DNA from: Bacillus weihaiensis
GTDB lineage: Bacteria; Bacillota; Bacilli; Bacillales; Bacillaceae
Reading direction: 5' to 3'
Assembly (NCBI RefSeq): GCF_001889165.1
Contig: NZ_CP016020.1
Span: 1,710,501 to 1,774,500, forward strand
DNA length: 64,000 bases
This document shows positions 48,416 through 56,349 of the stretch, piece after piece. The notes beneath the pieces were generated by a model, which was not told where the DNA came from, ran no database searches, and saw only the letters and a list, made by a program, of their open reading frames with translations. How positions within the stretch are numbered: position 1 is the stretch's first letter; every line of letters starts with the position of its first letter. A program made the position numbers and the translations under genes.

Positions 48416-48922
48416 ATGAGAGAAAATGTTGAGATTAGAGATGCTATAATGGAAGACTTGGATCGGATTGTCGAAATATATAACACGTCAATTCCAGGGC
48501 AGTTAGCAACTGCAGATTTAGAGGAAATAACAGTTGAAAGTAGAATTCCATGGTTTCAAGATCATAATACGCATCATAGACCGTTATGGGTACTTTGCCA
48601 AAACAGTGAAATCGTAGGTTGGTTAAGTTTTCAGTCCTTTTATGGTCGACCAGCTTATAATGCTACCGCTGAAGTGAGCATTTATATTCACCCAGACGTC
48701 CACGGTAAAGGGTATGCAAGGGTCTTACTAGAAAAAGCAATGAATGAGTGTCCGAATCTTAAAATAAAAACTTTATTAGCCTTCGTGTTCGGACATAATA
48801 TTCCTAGTATCTCTTTATTTAAGAAATATGAATTCAATGAATGGGCTCATCTTCCGAAAATTGCGGACATGGATGGTGTTGAAAGAGACTTAATCATTTT
48901 AGGAAAAAGAATCGTTGAATAA
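48416..48922 (+). CDS. GNAT-family N-acetyltransferase (PAT/Pat-like)
   Basis: 168 residues. The acetyl-CoA site is visible as IYIHPDVHGKGYARVLL (Q/R-x-x-G-x-G/A replaced by HGKGYA), preceded by the beta-bulge EVSIYI; the start EIRDAIMEDLDRIVEIYN is typical of phosphinothricin acetyltransferase-like enzymes. The natural acceptor is unknown, probably an amino group of a small molecule. AAAGGAG precedes the ATG. Confidence 0.86.
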   Translation: MRENVEIRDAIMEDLDRIVEIYNTSIPGQLATADLEEITVESRIPWFQDHNTHHRPLWVLCQNSEIVGWLSFQSFYGRPAYNATAEVSIYIHPDVHGKGYARVLLEKAMNECPNLKIKTLLAFVFGHNIPSISLFKKYEFNEWAHLPKIADMDGVERDLIILGKRIVE

Positions 48923-48944
48923 TATAGGTAGAAGAAAAAGGTAG

Positions 48945-48982
48945 TCTTTACAATCTGGGACTCCTTCTTTTTTTTGTTATAG
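48945..48982 (+). terminator. terminator after GNAT gene
   Basis: AAGGTAGTC / GACTCCTT imperfect stem followed by eight T residues. Confidence 0.65.
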
Positions 48983-49220
48983 CTTAAGAAATGACAGAAT
49001 TCATAGTTTTTGGATGAGTACTTCAATTAGGGTTCAGTAGTCAGTTTTCTTTATGGAAAATTCTAGCCCGCGAAACACAGAACGTAAAAAAACTTTGTGC
49101 TGCATTGGGTCATAAACCAATTTATGTAGCAAATGAAATCGTGAATAAAATATACTTTTGTAAACAATACTTTAAACGAGTTAGACCGTTTTAAATGTAG
49201 TAGAGGTAGAGGTGAAGTGA

Positions 49221-50414
49221 TTGAATAACATGCTATTAACACATAACGATTTAGATGGAATAAGCTGTGGGATTCTTGCAAAGACTGCTTTTAAGGAAGA
49301 TGTAGAAGTGCAGTACCACTCAGTAAATAGTTTAGACTATGCTGTAGAAAAGTTTTTACAAATCCACAGTGAGGGAAACTTCGATAGAACGAAATTATAC
49401 ATAACAGATTTATCTGTTCATCAAGAAAATGCAAAAAGATTAAATGAATATGTGAAAAAAGGTGGTCAAGTCATATTAATTGATCATCATAAGTCCGCTT
49501 TACATTTAAATAATTATAGTTGGGCAAGTGTCTCAGTAGAAGAACCGAATGGAGGTTTAGCATCTGCAACCTCGTTATTTTATGAGTATCTTATTAAGTC
49601 TAAAGCGTTAGAATCGAGCAAAATTCTTGATGAATATGTTGAATTAGTTCGTCAATATGATACTTGGGAATGGGAAAAAAATAATAATAGTCAAGCAAAA
49701 CAATTAAATGATTTATTATTTTTACAATCAATAGAGGAATTCGAAGAATCAATATCTAAAAGAATACACGACCAAGAACGTTTCACATTTAGTGACTTCG
49801 AAGTGAAATTGTTAGAAATGGAAGAAAATAAACGAGACCGCTATATTCGAAAAAAGAAACGAGAGACTATACAAGTAAATATCACAGATGCTTGTGTGGG
49901 CGTTGTTTATGCTGAAGCTTACCACTCTGAGCTGGGAAATGAATTAGGTAAAGAATATTCTCATTTGGATGCGATTGTCATCTTAAACATGGGGAATAGA
50001 AAGGTAAGTTTTAGGACGATACACGACGATGTTGATGTGTCAGAAATAGCAGCTACATTTGGCGGAGGAGGTCATGCAAAGGCGGCTGGTTGTTCCTTAA
50101 CAAAGGAAGCATACAAACAATTTGTGGAGAAAACGTTTCTGCTTAAACCATTAAGGGTAGATGCTACTCATAATGAATTAAATCAAAAAACAAATTGTAC
50201 TCACTATCAAAATAATGAAAAAGATCAATTCTTTCTTTATCACTCAGATACAGGAAAATGGATAATTGAAAAAAATCACAAAGAGTTAGAAGACCATTTT
50301 GAAACAAGAGAGCTTGCAGAGAGATTTATTAAGCGGTCTTATTCCGCCAACTTATCAAAAGATGAACATCTTATAAATTATTTGTATGATTCCTATAATA
50401 GAAATAAAATGTAG
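49221..50414 (+). CDS. nrnB: DHH-DHHA1 phosphoesterase, NrnB-like oligoribonuclease
   Basis: 397 residues. DHH-family motifs: THNDLDGISCGILAK near the start (motif I), ITDLSVHQEN (II) and LIDHHKSALHL (the DHH triad), and at the end of the catalytic part a DHHA1 domain with TFGGGGHAKAAGCS (RNA-binding GGGH). It matches the architecture and length of B. subtilis NrnB (YngD), which degrades short RNA oligomers and acts on 3',5'-pAp or cyclic nucleotides. The TTG start has GAGGTGAAGTGA upstream. Confidence 0.87.
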   Translation: MNNMLLTHNDLDGISCGILAKTAFKEDVEVQYHSVNSLDYAVEKFLQIHSEGNFDRTKLYITDLSVHQENAKRLNEYVKKGGQVILIDHHKSALHLNNYSWASVSVEEPNGGLASATSLFYEYLIKSKALESSKILDEYVELVRQYDTWEWEKNNNSQAKQLNDLLFLQSIEEFEESISKRIHDQERFTFSDFEVKLLEMEENKRDRYIRKKKRETIQVNITDACVGVVYAEAYHSELGNELGKEYSHLDAIVILNMGNRKVSFRTIHDDVDVSEIAATFGGGGHAKAAGCSLTKEAYKQFVEKTFLLKPLRVDATHNELNQKTNCTHYQNNEKDQFFLYHSDTGKWIIEKNHKELEDHFETRELAERFIKRSYSANLSKDEHLINYLYDSYNRNKM

Positions 50415-50533
50415 TGAACAAAAAAGAGGGGTGCTGAATGCTGTTTTTAGTATGGAGTAGTACTTCTTTTTTTAAGGTTGTTCTTTGATTGATGGTAACG
50501 GTAAAATGTGATAGAAGCATCCATTCAAAAAAA

Positions 50534-50560
50534 TTCGGTTCCTCTGGAGGAGGAACCGAA
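50534..50560 (-). terminator. terminator for minus-strand genes
   Basis: Perfect 11-bp stem TTCGGTTCCTC / GAGGAACCGAA with a 5-nt loop. The run of A residues at 50528-50533 gives a T tail on the minus strand, downstream of the gene at 50670-50822. Confidence 0.8.
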
Positions 50561-50669
50561 AACCAAAACCCTTCTTTATTCCTTATCGGTATTCTTCGTG
50601 AACTGATGTATATGCTTAAATAGATATAAAAGGTTAAGGAAAGAGCCTCTTTATAAGCTAAAAAACGTG

Positions 50670-50822
50670 TTATGCACTTGTTTCAATTTTCTCCTCTATG
50701 TCTGATTGGTGAACTAGTATCACATCATCAATGAATGAATCTACTTTTTTTAGTTCAACATATCCACTTGAATATGTATAAAACAGTTCATATAGCTCCT
50801 TATTGTAAATGACATACCTCAT
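50670..50822 (-). CDS. hypothetical 50-residue protein
   Basis: A short ORF missed by length filters: MRYVIYNKELYELFYTYSSG onward, ending QSDIEEKIETSA. AATGGTGATTAG lies upstream of the ATG. It is acidic and soluble with several Tyr residues, and is followed by a strong minus-strand terminator. Codon use fits its neighbours. Family not recognised. Confidence 0.55.
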   Translation of the reverse strand: MRYVIYNKELYELFYTYSSGYVELKKVDSFIDDVILVHQSDIEEKIETSA

Positions 50823-50917
50823 TACTAATCACCATTGCCTTTCTTTTAAGTAATCTTTTATTCAATACCCTTTTCTTTTTACATTCAAACTAGTTTTTTA
50901 GGCTTATTTTTTTTAAT

Positions 50918-51364
50918 TTAGTCTACAACTAGATAAGCAACCATTGGAGGAATTGCATGTCCTTGGTGCGTATGTGTATCACAAATAAGACGGTAAGTGC
51001 CTTCCTCTTTAAAATGAAGAGGAATGATTGTCTCTTCTCCTTTTTTCACCACTCCTTTAATGTCGGTTCCTTCTATATAGAATGGATGTTCTTCACCATT
51101 TACGCCATAAATTGATAAGGTAACATTCTCGTCTTTAGGTATTAAAATAGTTCCAGGGTCCCACCGGTAGGCTTCTATCTTTTTCCCATCAGATAATGTG
51201 GATGAAAATTCACCAGTAACCATATTAATGACAAGACGATTGGGTTCTTCTTTGTTCGCACTAAAAGTAGGTAACGACTGATTGTTAACTAAATAAAAAC
51301 TTCCGACCAAAATGACAAATAAACAAATAAGTAACCATTTTCGTTTAATGATAATAAATCGCAT
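50918..51364 (-). CDS. Membrane-anchored cupredoxin-like protein
   Basis: 148 residues. One N-terminal hydrophobic helix (WLLICLFVILVGSFYLV) anchors it with the domain outside. The beta-sandwich part ends in copper-ligand candidates: His in NGEEHPFYIEG, and Cys and His residues with a late Met in CDTHTHQGHAIPPM. This spacing is close to type I/CuA cupredoxins. Start ATG 51364 is chosen because GGGAGGA overlaps the two upstream codons. Role could be electron transfer or copper handling; no partner gene is adjacent. Confidence 0.78.
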   Translation of the reverse strand: MRFIIIKRKWLLICLFVILVGSFYLVNNQSLPTFSANKEEPNRLVINMVTGEFSSTLSDGKKIEAYRWDPGTILIPKDENVTLSIYGVNGEEHPFYIEGTDIKGVVKKGEETIIPLHFKEEGTYRLICDTHTHQGHAIPPMVAYLVVD

Positions 51365-51680
51365 ATTCATTCCTCCCACGAAAACTTGTCTATATGATTA
51401 CTATGTAGGAGATAGAGAAAATAGGTCTAATTAAGGTGAATTTTTTTAATCATTCTAAATTTTTAAGAAAACTACATACTATGATTCTACTTATGCGATA
51501 CATAAACTGACTGAAATTTGTAGATAGGTTAGGAGGGAATTGAAAAAAAAGTTCAGCGAAAAACACTACTAGATCTAAATGTAACCTGATAGTATGCAAA
51601 ATTAGCTATCAGGCTATAAGATAAGCAGAAGGCGACGTTGATTCTAGATCTAGACATTAAAGCAACGTACAAAATAAAAA

Positions 51681-51720
51681 AACGATAGCCAAACTTACAC
51701 TTACTAGTTTGGCTACCGTT
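51681..51720 (-). terminator. terminator of the YflT-like gene
   Basis: AACGATAGCCAAAC / GTTTGGCTACCGTT stem; the A-rich bases at 51670-51681 form the T tail on the minus strand. A further hairpin (CTGATAG / CTATCAG, about 51588-51613) lies beyond. No gene was seen in 51365-51755. Confidence 0.85.
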
Positions 51721-51755
51721 GGTCTAATATGACTGAAAGATAAAAATCTAAATAA

Positions 51756-52100
51756 TTAGGTTAGTTGATATTCTTGTGGGTTCGTTACGATTAATAAAAC
51801 TTTTCCTTCGTCCAGTTTTTCTTCATATAATTCGGCTTCGTTATTTGAAAAACCAATTTCTTCTAATTGATTTCTTAATTCGTCACCTTTCTTACTAAAG
51901 AAATTTCCCACAGCACTACCTACCCCTGTTTCTTCAACACCAATAATGTTAGTGTCAGCTTTATTGGAAATTCTTTCTGTTCTCTCATCATCATGCGTTA
52001 GAACATATACATCTTTAGGTTGTACCCCACTACTTTTTAGATGGTTTATTGCTTGCTCTAGTTTTTCTTCATTTTGAAATTCTTCAACATATGGTTTCAT
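51756..52100 (-). CDS. General stress protein 17M-like (YflT family)
   Basis: 114 residues. The N-terminal VEEFQNEEKLEQAINHLKSS and VYVLTHDDERTERIS blocks define the YflT/GSP-17M domain, followed by a Gly-rich linker (VEETGVGSAVGNFFSKKGDEL) and a helical tail (IGFSNNEAELYEEKLDEGK). The family is part of the sigma-B general stress regulon in B. subtilis; the molecular role is unknown. GGAGGAAGCAAC precedes the ATG. A sigma-B-like promoter is visible upstream. Confidence 0.85.
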   Translation of the reverse strand: MKPYVEEFQNEEKLEQAINHLKSSGVQPKDVYVLTHDDERTERISNKADTNIIGVEETGVGSAVGNFFSKKGDELRNQLEEIGFSNNEAELYEEKLDEGKVLLIVTNPQEYQLT

Positions 52101-52134
52101 TGTTGCTTCCTCCTTTAAGTAAGATAGTATTCTA

Positions 52135-52159
52135 TTACACGAATTAGACAGTTTAAAAC
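52135..52159 (-). promoter_or_regulatory. sigma-B-like promoter of the YflT-like gene
   Basis: On the minus strand GTTTTA (52159-52154), 13-bp spacer, GTGTAA (52140-52135), close to the GTTTAA / GGGTAA consensus, 35-59 bases before the start codon. Confidence 0.5.
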
Positions 52160-52215
52160 ATATAATCTCTTTTTATAACGTTTTTAGTCATTTTTTCCTA
52201 AATTTAGACAAATGT

Positions 52216-52240
52216 GTTTGGATGACAAGAAAGGTGGTAT
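52216..52240 (+). promoter_or_regulatory. sigma-B-like promoter of the KGG-repeat gene
   Basis: GTTTGG (52216-52221), 13-bp spacer, TGGTAT (52235-52240), close to GTTTAA / GGGTAT, 42 bases before the start codon. Confidence 0.5.
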
Positions 52241-52281
52241 AAAAGCCAATGTACAACAAAAAATTGAAGGAGGAATTAATC

Positions 52282-52659
52282 ATGACAAGCGAAAATAACA
52301 AAATTAGTAGAGAAGAAGCAGGCAGAAAAGGCGGAGAAAAAACAGCAAGAGAGCATGATAAGGAATTCTATCAAGAGATTGGCCAAAAGGGCGGAGAAAA
52401 AACAGCAAGAGAGCATGACAAGGAATTTTACCAAGAGATTGGTCAAAAGGGTGGAGAAAAAACAGCAAGAGAGCATGATAAGGAGTACTATCAGGAAATT
52501 GGCCAAAAAGGTGGAGAAAAAACAGCAAGAGAGCACGATAAAGAATTCTATCAAGAGATTGGCCAAAAGGGCGGGGAAAAGACAGCAAGAGAGCATGACA
52601 AGGAATTTTATCAAGAGATCGGTCAGAAGGGCGGACGTCAGTCCAGTTCTAACAATTAA
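52282..52659 (+). CDS. KGG-repeat general stress protein (GsiB-like)
   Basis: 125 residues from the ATG with AAGGAGGAATTAATC upstream (frame opens at 52249). After a short polar start the protein is built from five tandem 20-residue repeats of the type KGGEKTAREHDKEFYQEIGQ, and ends KGGRQSSSNN. Very hydrophilic, no Cys or Trp. KGG proteins such as GsiB behave like plant LEA proteins and are made during glucose or phosphate starvation, heat and osmotic stress, under sigma-B. Strong in-frame periodicity makes long ORFs in the other frames, which are artefacts. Confidence 0.9.
   Translation: MTSENNKISREEAGRKGGEKTAREHDKEFYQEIGQKGGEKTAREHDKEFYQEIGQKGGEKTAREHDKEYYQEIGQKGGEKTAREHDKEFYQEIGQKGGEKTAREHDKEFYQEIGQKGGRQSSSNN
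52321..52634 (+). repeat. five tandem 60-bp repeats within the KGG gene
   Basis: 60-bp units (starting near AAGGCGGAGAAAAAACAGC) follow one another at 52321, 52381, 52441, 52501 and 52561, with a partial sixth. Differences are mostly third-position changes. Confidence 0.95.
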
Positions 52660-52736
52660 TGAGGTAAGTAAGAAGATATCCTGTAAGTTTGTAATTTACT
52701 CTTTCTTTTTAAATAGAAAAATGTTATAGTAATAAA

Positions 52737-52850
52737 GCGATGAGCTGAATTGTGTAAGTCGATAGACATACCTTTATGGTTAAATGTACGATGTGGCGTG
52801 CAGTCTATCGCCTCAATATACGCAAAGGACGTCTTTTAGACGTCCTTTTT
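52737..52850 (+). ncRNA. candidate structured small RNA upstream of the P5C reductase gene
   Basis: The outer stem CGATAGAC (52760-52767) / GTCTATCG (52803-52810) encloses two hairpins, ACC-TTTAT-GGT and TGTAC...GTGCA, giving a multi-branched fold. A strong terminator ends at 52850. TATAGT at 52725-52730 could be a -10 element. No ORF with a ribosome binding site covers it. Not a T-box: the AGGGTGG antiterminator sequence is absent. Confidence 0.45.
52824..52850 (+). terminator. terminator of the candidate small RNA
   Basis: GGACGTC / GACGTCC stem, loop TTTTA, then TTTTT. Confidence 0.85.
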
Positions 52851-52912
52851 ATATGTCATTATTTATAAAAGGCTAAATAACTTTATCAATCCAATACATA
52901 AGGAGCTTTTCA

Positions 52913-53704
52913 ATGAAATCTTCTATTTTATTTATCGGTGCCGGTAGAATGGCAGAGGCTATTATTTCAGGTCTGACAAAGGAAAATAAATTTCAGCAAA
53001 TTTATGTATCAAATAAATCGAGACCAGTAAGATTAAAAGAACTTGCAGACAGTTATCAAGTTGTTCCGACAGAGAATTGGAAAGAGAAGATTGATTCTGT
53101 ACAAGTGATTGTTTTGGCGATGCCACCAAGTGAACATGATTCTATATTGAATGAATTACAGCCCCTAATAACCAATCAATTTGTCGTAACAATTGCTGCT
53201 GGAATTGGACCAACCTATTTAGAAGAACGTCTTCCTAAAGGTACAGCTGTAGGGTGGATTATGCCAAATACAGCAGCAGAAGTTGGCTATTCTATTTCTC
53301 TATTCACATATGGTCAGGTGGTAGTAGAAGAAAATAAGCAGCAAATGAAAAACTTACTGGATGCAATAGGTAAATCACATTATTGTTCAGAAGAGGAAGT
53401 CCATCAATTAACGGCAATTACTGGAAGTGCTCCAGCCTTTTTATATGCATTTACAGAGGCATTAACCACCATGTCTGAAAAATTAGGAGTTCAACATGAG
53501 GTTGCCAGGAAATTAGTGACAGAAATGATTATTGGTTCTTCTGAGATGCTGAAAACAGAGAAAACCGCTAGTGATTTAAGAGAACAAGTAACGACACCAG
53601 GGGGTGCAACTGCTGAGGGATTGAAGGTTTTAAAAGAGGGTAATTTTGAGACACTTATTCATCAGGCAATTATTGCTACAAACAAGAAAGCCAGAGGAGA
53701 ATAG
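52913..53704 (+). CDS. Pyrroline-5-carboxylate reductase (ProC family)
   Basis: 263 residues. NADPH-binding FIGAGRMAEAIISGL at the N-terminus, then IAAGIGPTYLEERLP, the substrate-site block GSAPAFLYAFTEALT and the C-terminal TPGGATAEGLKVL. It converts P5C to proline. Bacillus species have several paralogues (ProG, ProH, ProI), and this sequence does not tell which. GGAGCTTTTC precedes the start codon. A terminator with converging kinase-like gene follows. Confidence 0.93.
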   Translation: MKSSILFIGAGRMAEAIISGLTKENKFQQIYVSNKSRPVRLKELADSYQVVPTENWKEKIDSVQVIVLAMPPSEHDSILNELQPLITNQFVVTIAAGIGPTYLEERLPKGTAVGWIMPNTAAEVGYSISLFTYGQVVVEENKQQMKNLLDAIGKSHYCSEEEVHQLTAITGSAPAFLYAFTEALTTMSEKLGVQHEVARKLVTEMIIGSSEMLKTEKTASDLREQVTTPGGATAEGLKVLKEGNFETLIHQAIIATNKKARGE

Positions 53705-53724
53705 CACCTAAACTTTATTGAAAA

Positions 53725-53762
53725 TTCCCTAATTAAGGAAAAAGGTACTTGATTAGGGAAGG
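53725..53762. terminator. terminator between proC-type gene and kinase-like gene
   Basis: TTCCCTAATTAAG / CTTGATTAGGGAA inverted repeat with about 10-nt loop between convergent genes. Confidence 0.7.
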
Positions 53763-53779
53763 AAAAGTAGTAACCAGTA

Positions 53780-54445
53780 TCATTTTATTGAATTTCTTTC
53801 ATATGCTTGTTGTTTTTTACGAAAACCGCTTATAACTAAATAAAATTGATAGCTTTTTCTTATTCTTTCAATCAAAGTAATAGGAATGGAGAATGGATGT
53901 AACTTATATAAAGGAAAGTATAATAAAGTATAAATTCTTTTAAGATGCCTCCACTTAGGACATTTATAAGGTTTTAAAAAATCAGAAACATCGACTATAT
54001 AACCATGTCCATTTAACATTATGACATTTTTTCCATGAATATCAGTAGGATTTAGACCTTGTTTAGTTGCGTACTTTATAGCATCATCAACATCGCCTAG
54101 AACAGATTTTGGAATAAAGATTCCTTCAATAAATGCTTGGTATAAAGTAACTCCTTCTAGTCTCTCTAGTACTAAATAGCGAGATCCAAATGTATAAAGC
54201 ATAGAGAAGGATTTGTGATAACCTAATTTTTTGTACACCTTCACTTCCTCTTCTATACCTTTTTTGTTTTCTGCATATATCTTAACCACTTTGTTAGGTA
54301 ACGACGGGTGGGTGAAAACTGCGGCAAAATTCCCTCTTCCTATTAACTCCCAACCTCTTGGTATATTCTTTACAACTACAGGATCATAGGGTTCAACACT
54401 AATAATGGAAACTTTATCTATAATTTCTTCTTTAATCCAATCCAT
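53780..54445 (-). CDS. Protein kinase-like (RIO/YrzF-type) protein
   Basis: 221 residues. Kinase-like elements: IGRGNFAAVFTH (Gly loop), VVKIYAE (Lys), LVLERLEG (hinge), PTDIHGKNVIML (catalytic loop with HGKN instead of HRD) and YIVDVSDFL (metal-binding Asp region). The C-terminal lobe is short and hydrophobic. This pattern fits small atypical kinases such as Bacillus YrzF. It may phosphorylate a small molecule or protein; the absence of HRD leaves that open. GAGGTGTAAG precedes the ATG. Confidence 0.8.
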   Translation of the reverse strand: MDWIKEEIIDKVSIISVEPYDPVVVKNIPRGWELIGRGNFAAVFTHPSLPNKVVKIYAENKKGIEEEVKVYKKLGYHKSFSMLYTFGSRYLVLERLEGVTLYQAFIEGIFIPKSVLGDVDDAIKYATKQGLNPTDIHGKNVIMLNGHGYIVDVSDFLKPYKCPKWRHLKRIYTLLYFPLYKLHPFSIPITLIERIRKSYQFYLVISGFRKKQQAYERNSIK

Positions 54446-54532
54446 CTTACACCTCTGATTTAATCCGACAATGGTATATGGTAATTTTAGTAATGATCGT
54501 ATATATTTTCATGTTAATCGTACTAGTTGAAT

Positions 54533-54919
54533 GAGGTTGGGTCAAAACTCAATAACTTTTTTAAAAGACGATCGATTATCGTTTGACACGTTGTTTCTTA
54601 TTAATAAGTTGTGGTGGAAAGACAAGTCCGTTCCATTCCGTTGCATCCACTTGCTTTCCGCGGGGACAAATGAACTGCTTTTTCCTAGGGAGGAAGCTTT
54701 AGCCTCCTCGGCTACGCCTGTGGGGTCTCATCCTTTCCTCTACCTCCCGCTGGAGTCAAGTGTCTTTTGGCTCCATTACACTAGCGATTAATAATCGAAT
54801 GCATAAACAAGAAATGTAGTGTCAAAGAATAAAAACCGAACGATATGGGAGATTTTCATTGGAAAATCACCTGATAGTTCGGGTTTCTCATTAACTAAAA
54901 ACACTTATGTCCCAGCTTC
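54533..54919 (+). repeat. 386-bp dispersed element, copy E
   Basis: Near-identical to 15030-15415: GAGGTTGGGTC start, CTTGCTTTCCGCGGGG, CTCCTCGGCTACGCC and the CCGAACGAT / ATAGTTCGG hairpin region near the right end, closing GTCCCAGCTTC. Predicted peptides in it lack ribosome binding sites. Confidence 0.9.
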
Positions 54920-55557
54920 TTTTTCTAGGGTAACAAATTTTGTTGAAAATCAGATCTTCCTAGGTCGGTCATGGAGCCACGTCGCGTACCTGTCCCCAAA
55001 AACTCCTTTTGACAAACTTTCGACAGGAGTCTCATGCTTTCACTTTAATTAACAAAGTGACATAAATCAATATAAAGCTTAAACATCACCGAAAATTTAA
55101 TTTTACATCAATTGATATAGTACGTAAACGTTTTTTAGATGGGTATTTTCTTAAGCTTTGTTGCTATTTAGTATTCATTTCAAAAAATATAATCATCATT
55201 CATACCTACTACCAGGGTTAGTAAGAAAGAAATGAGATACTCTTCCTTTATAAACAGAAAAATCTTGTAACCAGGGATAAATCATGTGATGTTTTAGGAA
55301 AGTAACAATCTATGCGAAAACAGCCTTTTAGAATGAAAGGAACTAGGATAGGAGAGGTAATCAATATATAATTCTCAATGTTAGAATTGATTGGTATAGC
55401 TATCATCTAGTTTAGATAGATTCATTAAAAATGAAAGGAAGTTAACAGCTGCTTTTATAAAGGGATCTTGATGGAATTGAGGCTAGAGGATTATCTTTCT
55501 CTATTTAGAGCATGTCTTATGATTAAACCGCATTAAAGTTACGTAAACAGCCAAACT
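54920..55557. other. long non-coding stretch
   Basis: No supportable gene in about 640 bases. A more GC-rich patch near 54960-55035 (GGAGCCACGTCGCGTACCTG, then GACAGGAGTCTCATGC) looks like a fragment of another repeat. The remainder is AT-rich with stops in all frames. Confidence 0.45.
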
Positions 55558-55590
55558 AAAAACCCATGCGTATAAGGATCATGGGTTTTT
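55558..55590. terminator. terminator after ydjO
   Basis: AAAAACCCATG / CATGGGTTTTT perfect 11-bp stem, 11-nt loop. Confidence 0.85.
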
Positions 55591-55609
55591 AAAATATGCT
55601 TATATGAAA

Positions 55610-55819
55610 TTATTCCTTTTTAAGATGAACTGCCGAAAAATTTTCAAGCACTGGTAGGGTTTTTTCTTCCTCAACCATGCTATGTCCACAAAGTGGGCAG
55701 TCTGGATTTTCGTCGGATTTAAAGTTATCACGCATCCAACCATTACAGTTCTCAGAACCACAAGCCCATATCTTTAAATTGACTTCTGGTGGTTTTTCAA
55801 CTTGTTGTTGAAATCTCAT
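55610..55819 (-). CDS. ydjO: Cold-inducible YdjO-type zinc-ribbon protein
   Basis: 69 residues. IWACGSENCNGWMRDNF gives one Cys pair and NPDCPLCGHSM the second, a likely zinc ribbon; both flanks are polar. The pattern and length match the YdjO family, whose founding member is cold-induced in B. subtilis. AAGGATGTGTT lies before the ATG. Molecular function unknown. Confidence 0.88.
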   Translation of the reverse strand: MRFQQQVEKPPEVNLKIWACGSENCNGWMRDNFKSDENPDCPLCGHSMVEEEKTLPVLENFSAVHLKKE

Positions 55820-55983
55820 TTAAACACATCCTTCAGTAAGGAGATTTACTACTATATTCATTATACACCTTTTTACTAACAATATGTATAATTGTTAACA
55901 AATTCCTAAAATTCGAGGGTTTTTTTATAGCGAAAAAAGGAAAGTACCACGTAAATATTCTCAATACTTTATCTTAATCGTCT

Positions 55984-56163
55984 TTATATTTCTTTTAGCT
56001 CTGAAATCAAGACCTGTGTTCGTTCCTCGAGTGGTCCTCTTAGATGACAAGTAACCATTTGTTGGTCTTCATGTAACTCATCAATCCAAATAGAACTTCC
56101 ATTATACATAACTTTAATATCTGCAGATGAAGATAAAATTTGTTTAACTCGATTAATATCCAT
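55984..56163 (-). CDS. sspH: Small acid-soluble spore protein H (SspH family)
   Basis: 59 residues from ATG 56163, which has GGAGG eight bases upstream; a longer frame to 56280 has no site. Family pattern: MDINRVKQILSSSADIKVMY, then NGSSIWIDELHEDQQMVTCH and a C-terminal EERTQVLISELKE. SASP-H is a minor spore-core protein made in the forespore under sigma-G. Confidence 0.92.
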   Translation of the reverse strand: MDINRVKQILSSSADIKVMYNGSSIWIDELHEDQQMVTCHLRGPLEERTQVLISELKEI

Positions 56164-56349
56164 GTACATAACCTCCAATAAACGTAAGTGAAATTTGTAA
56201 ATCATAATCATTATATCTTTGACAAAAATCGGTAAAATTATGCATTTTGTATAAAAAGTTATGATTTGTAAACGAAACATGCTACTAAAGAATAGAAATC
56301 AACTCAAAAACAAACCTTATAAATAGAAAAAGAAGGAAAAGGTGGTAAA

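Noticed and set aside
52321-52634. Tandem repeat considered as a CRISPR-like array
   Set aside because: Units are contiguous, in frame and coding; there are no spacers and no cas genes.
52276-52729. Long ORFs in the other frames and on the minus strand of the KGG-repeat gene
   Set aside because: They arise from the 60-bp periodicity of the real gene and have no ribosome binding site or sensible composition.
52740-52912. T-box leader before the P5C reductase gene
   Set aside because: The conserved AGGGTGG antiterminator sequence and specifier-loop layout are absent.
54531-55052. Two plus-strand ORFs (86 and 77 codons) in and after the 386-bp repeat
   Set aside because: No ribosome binding site, low-quality composition, and no matching frame in the other repeat copy.
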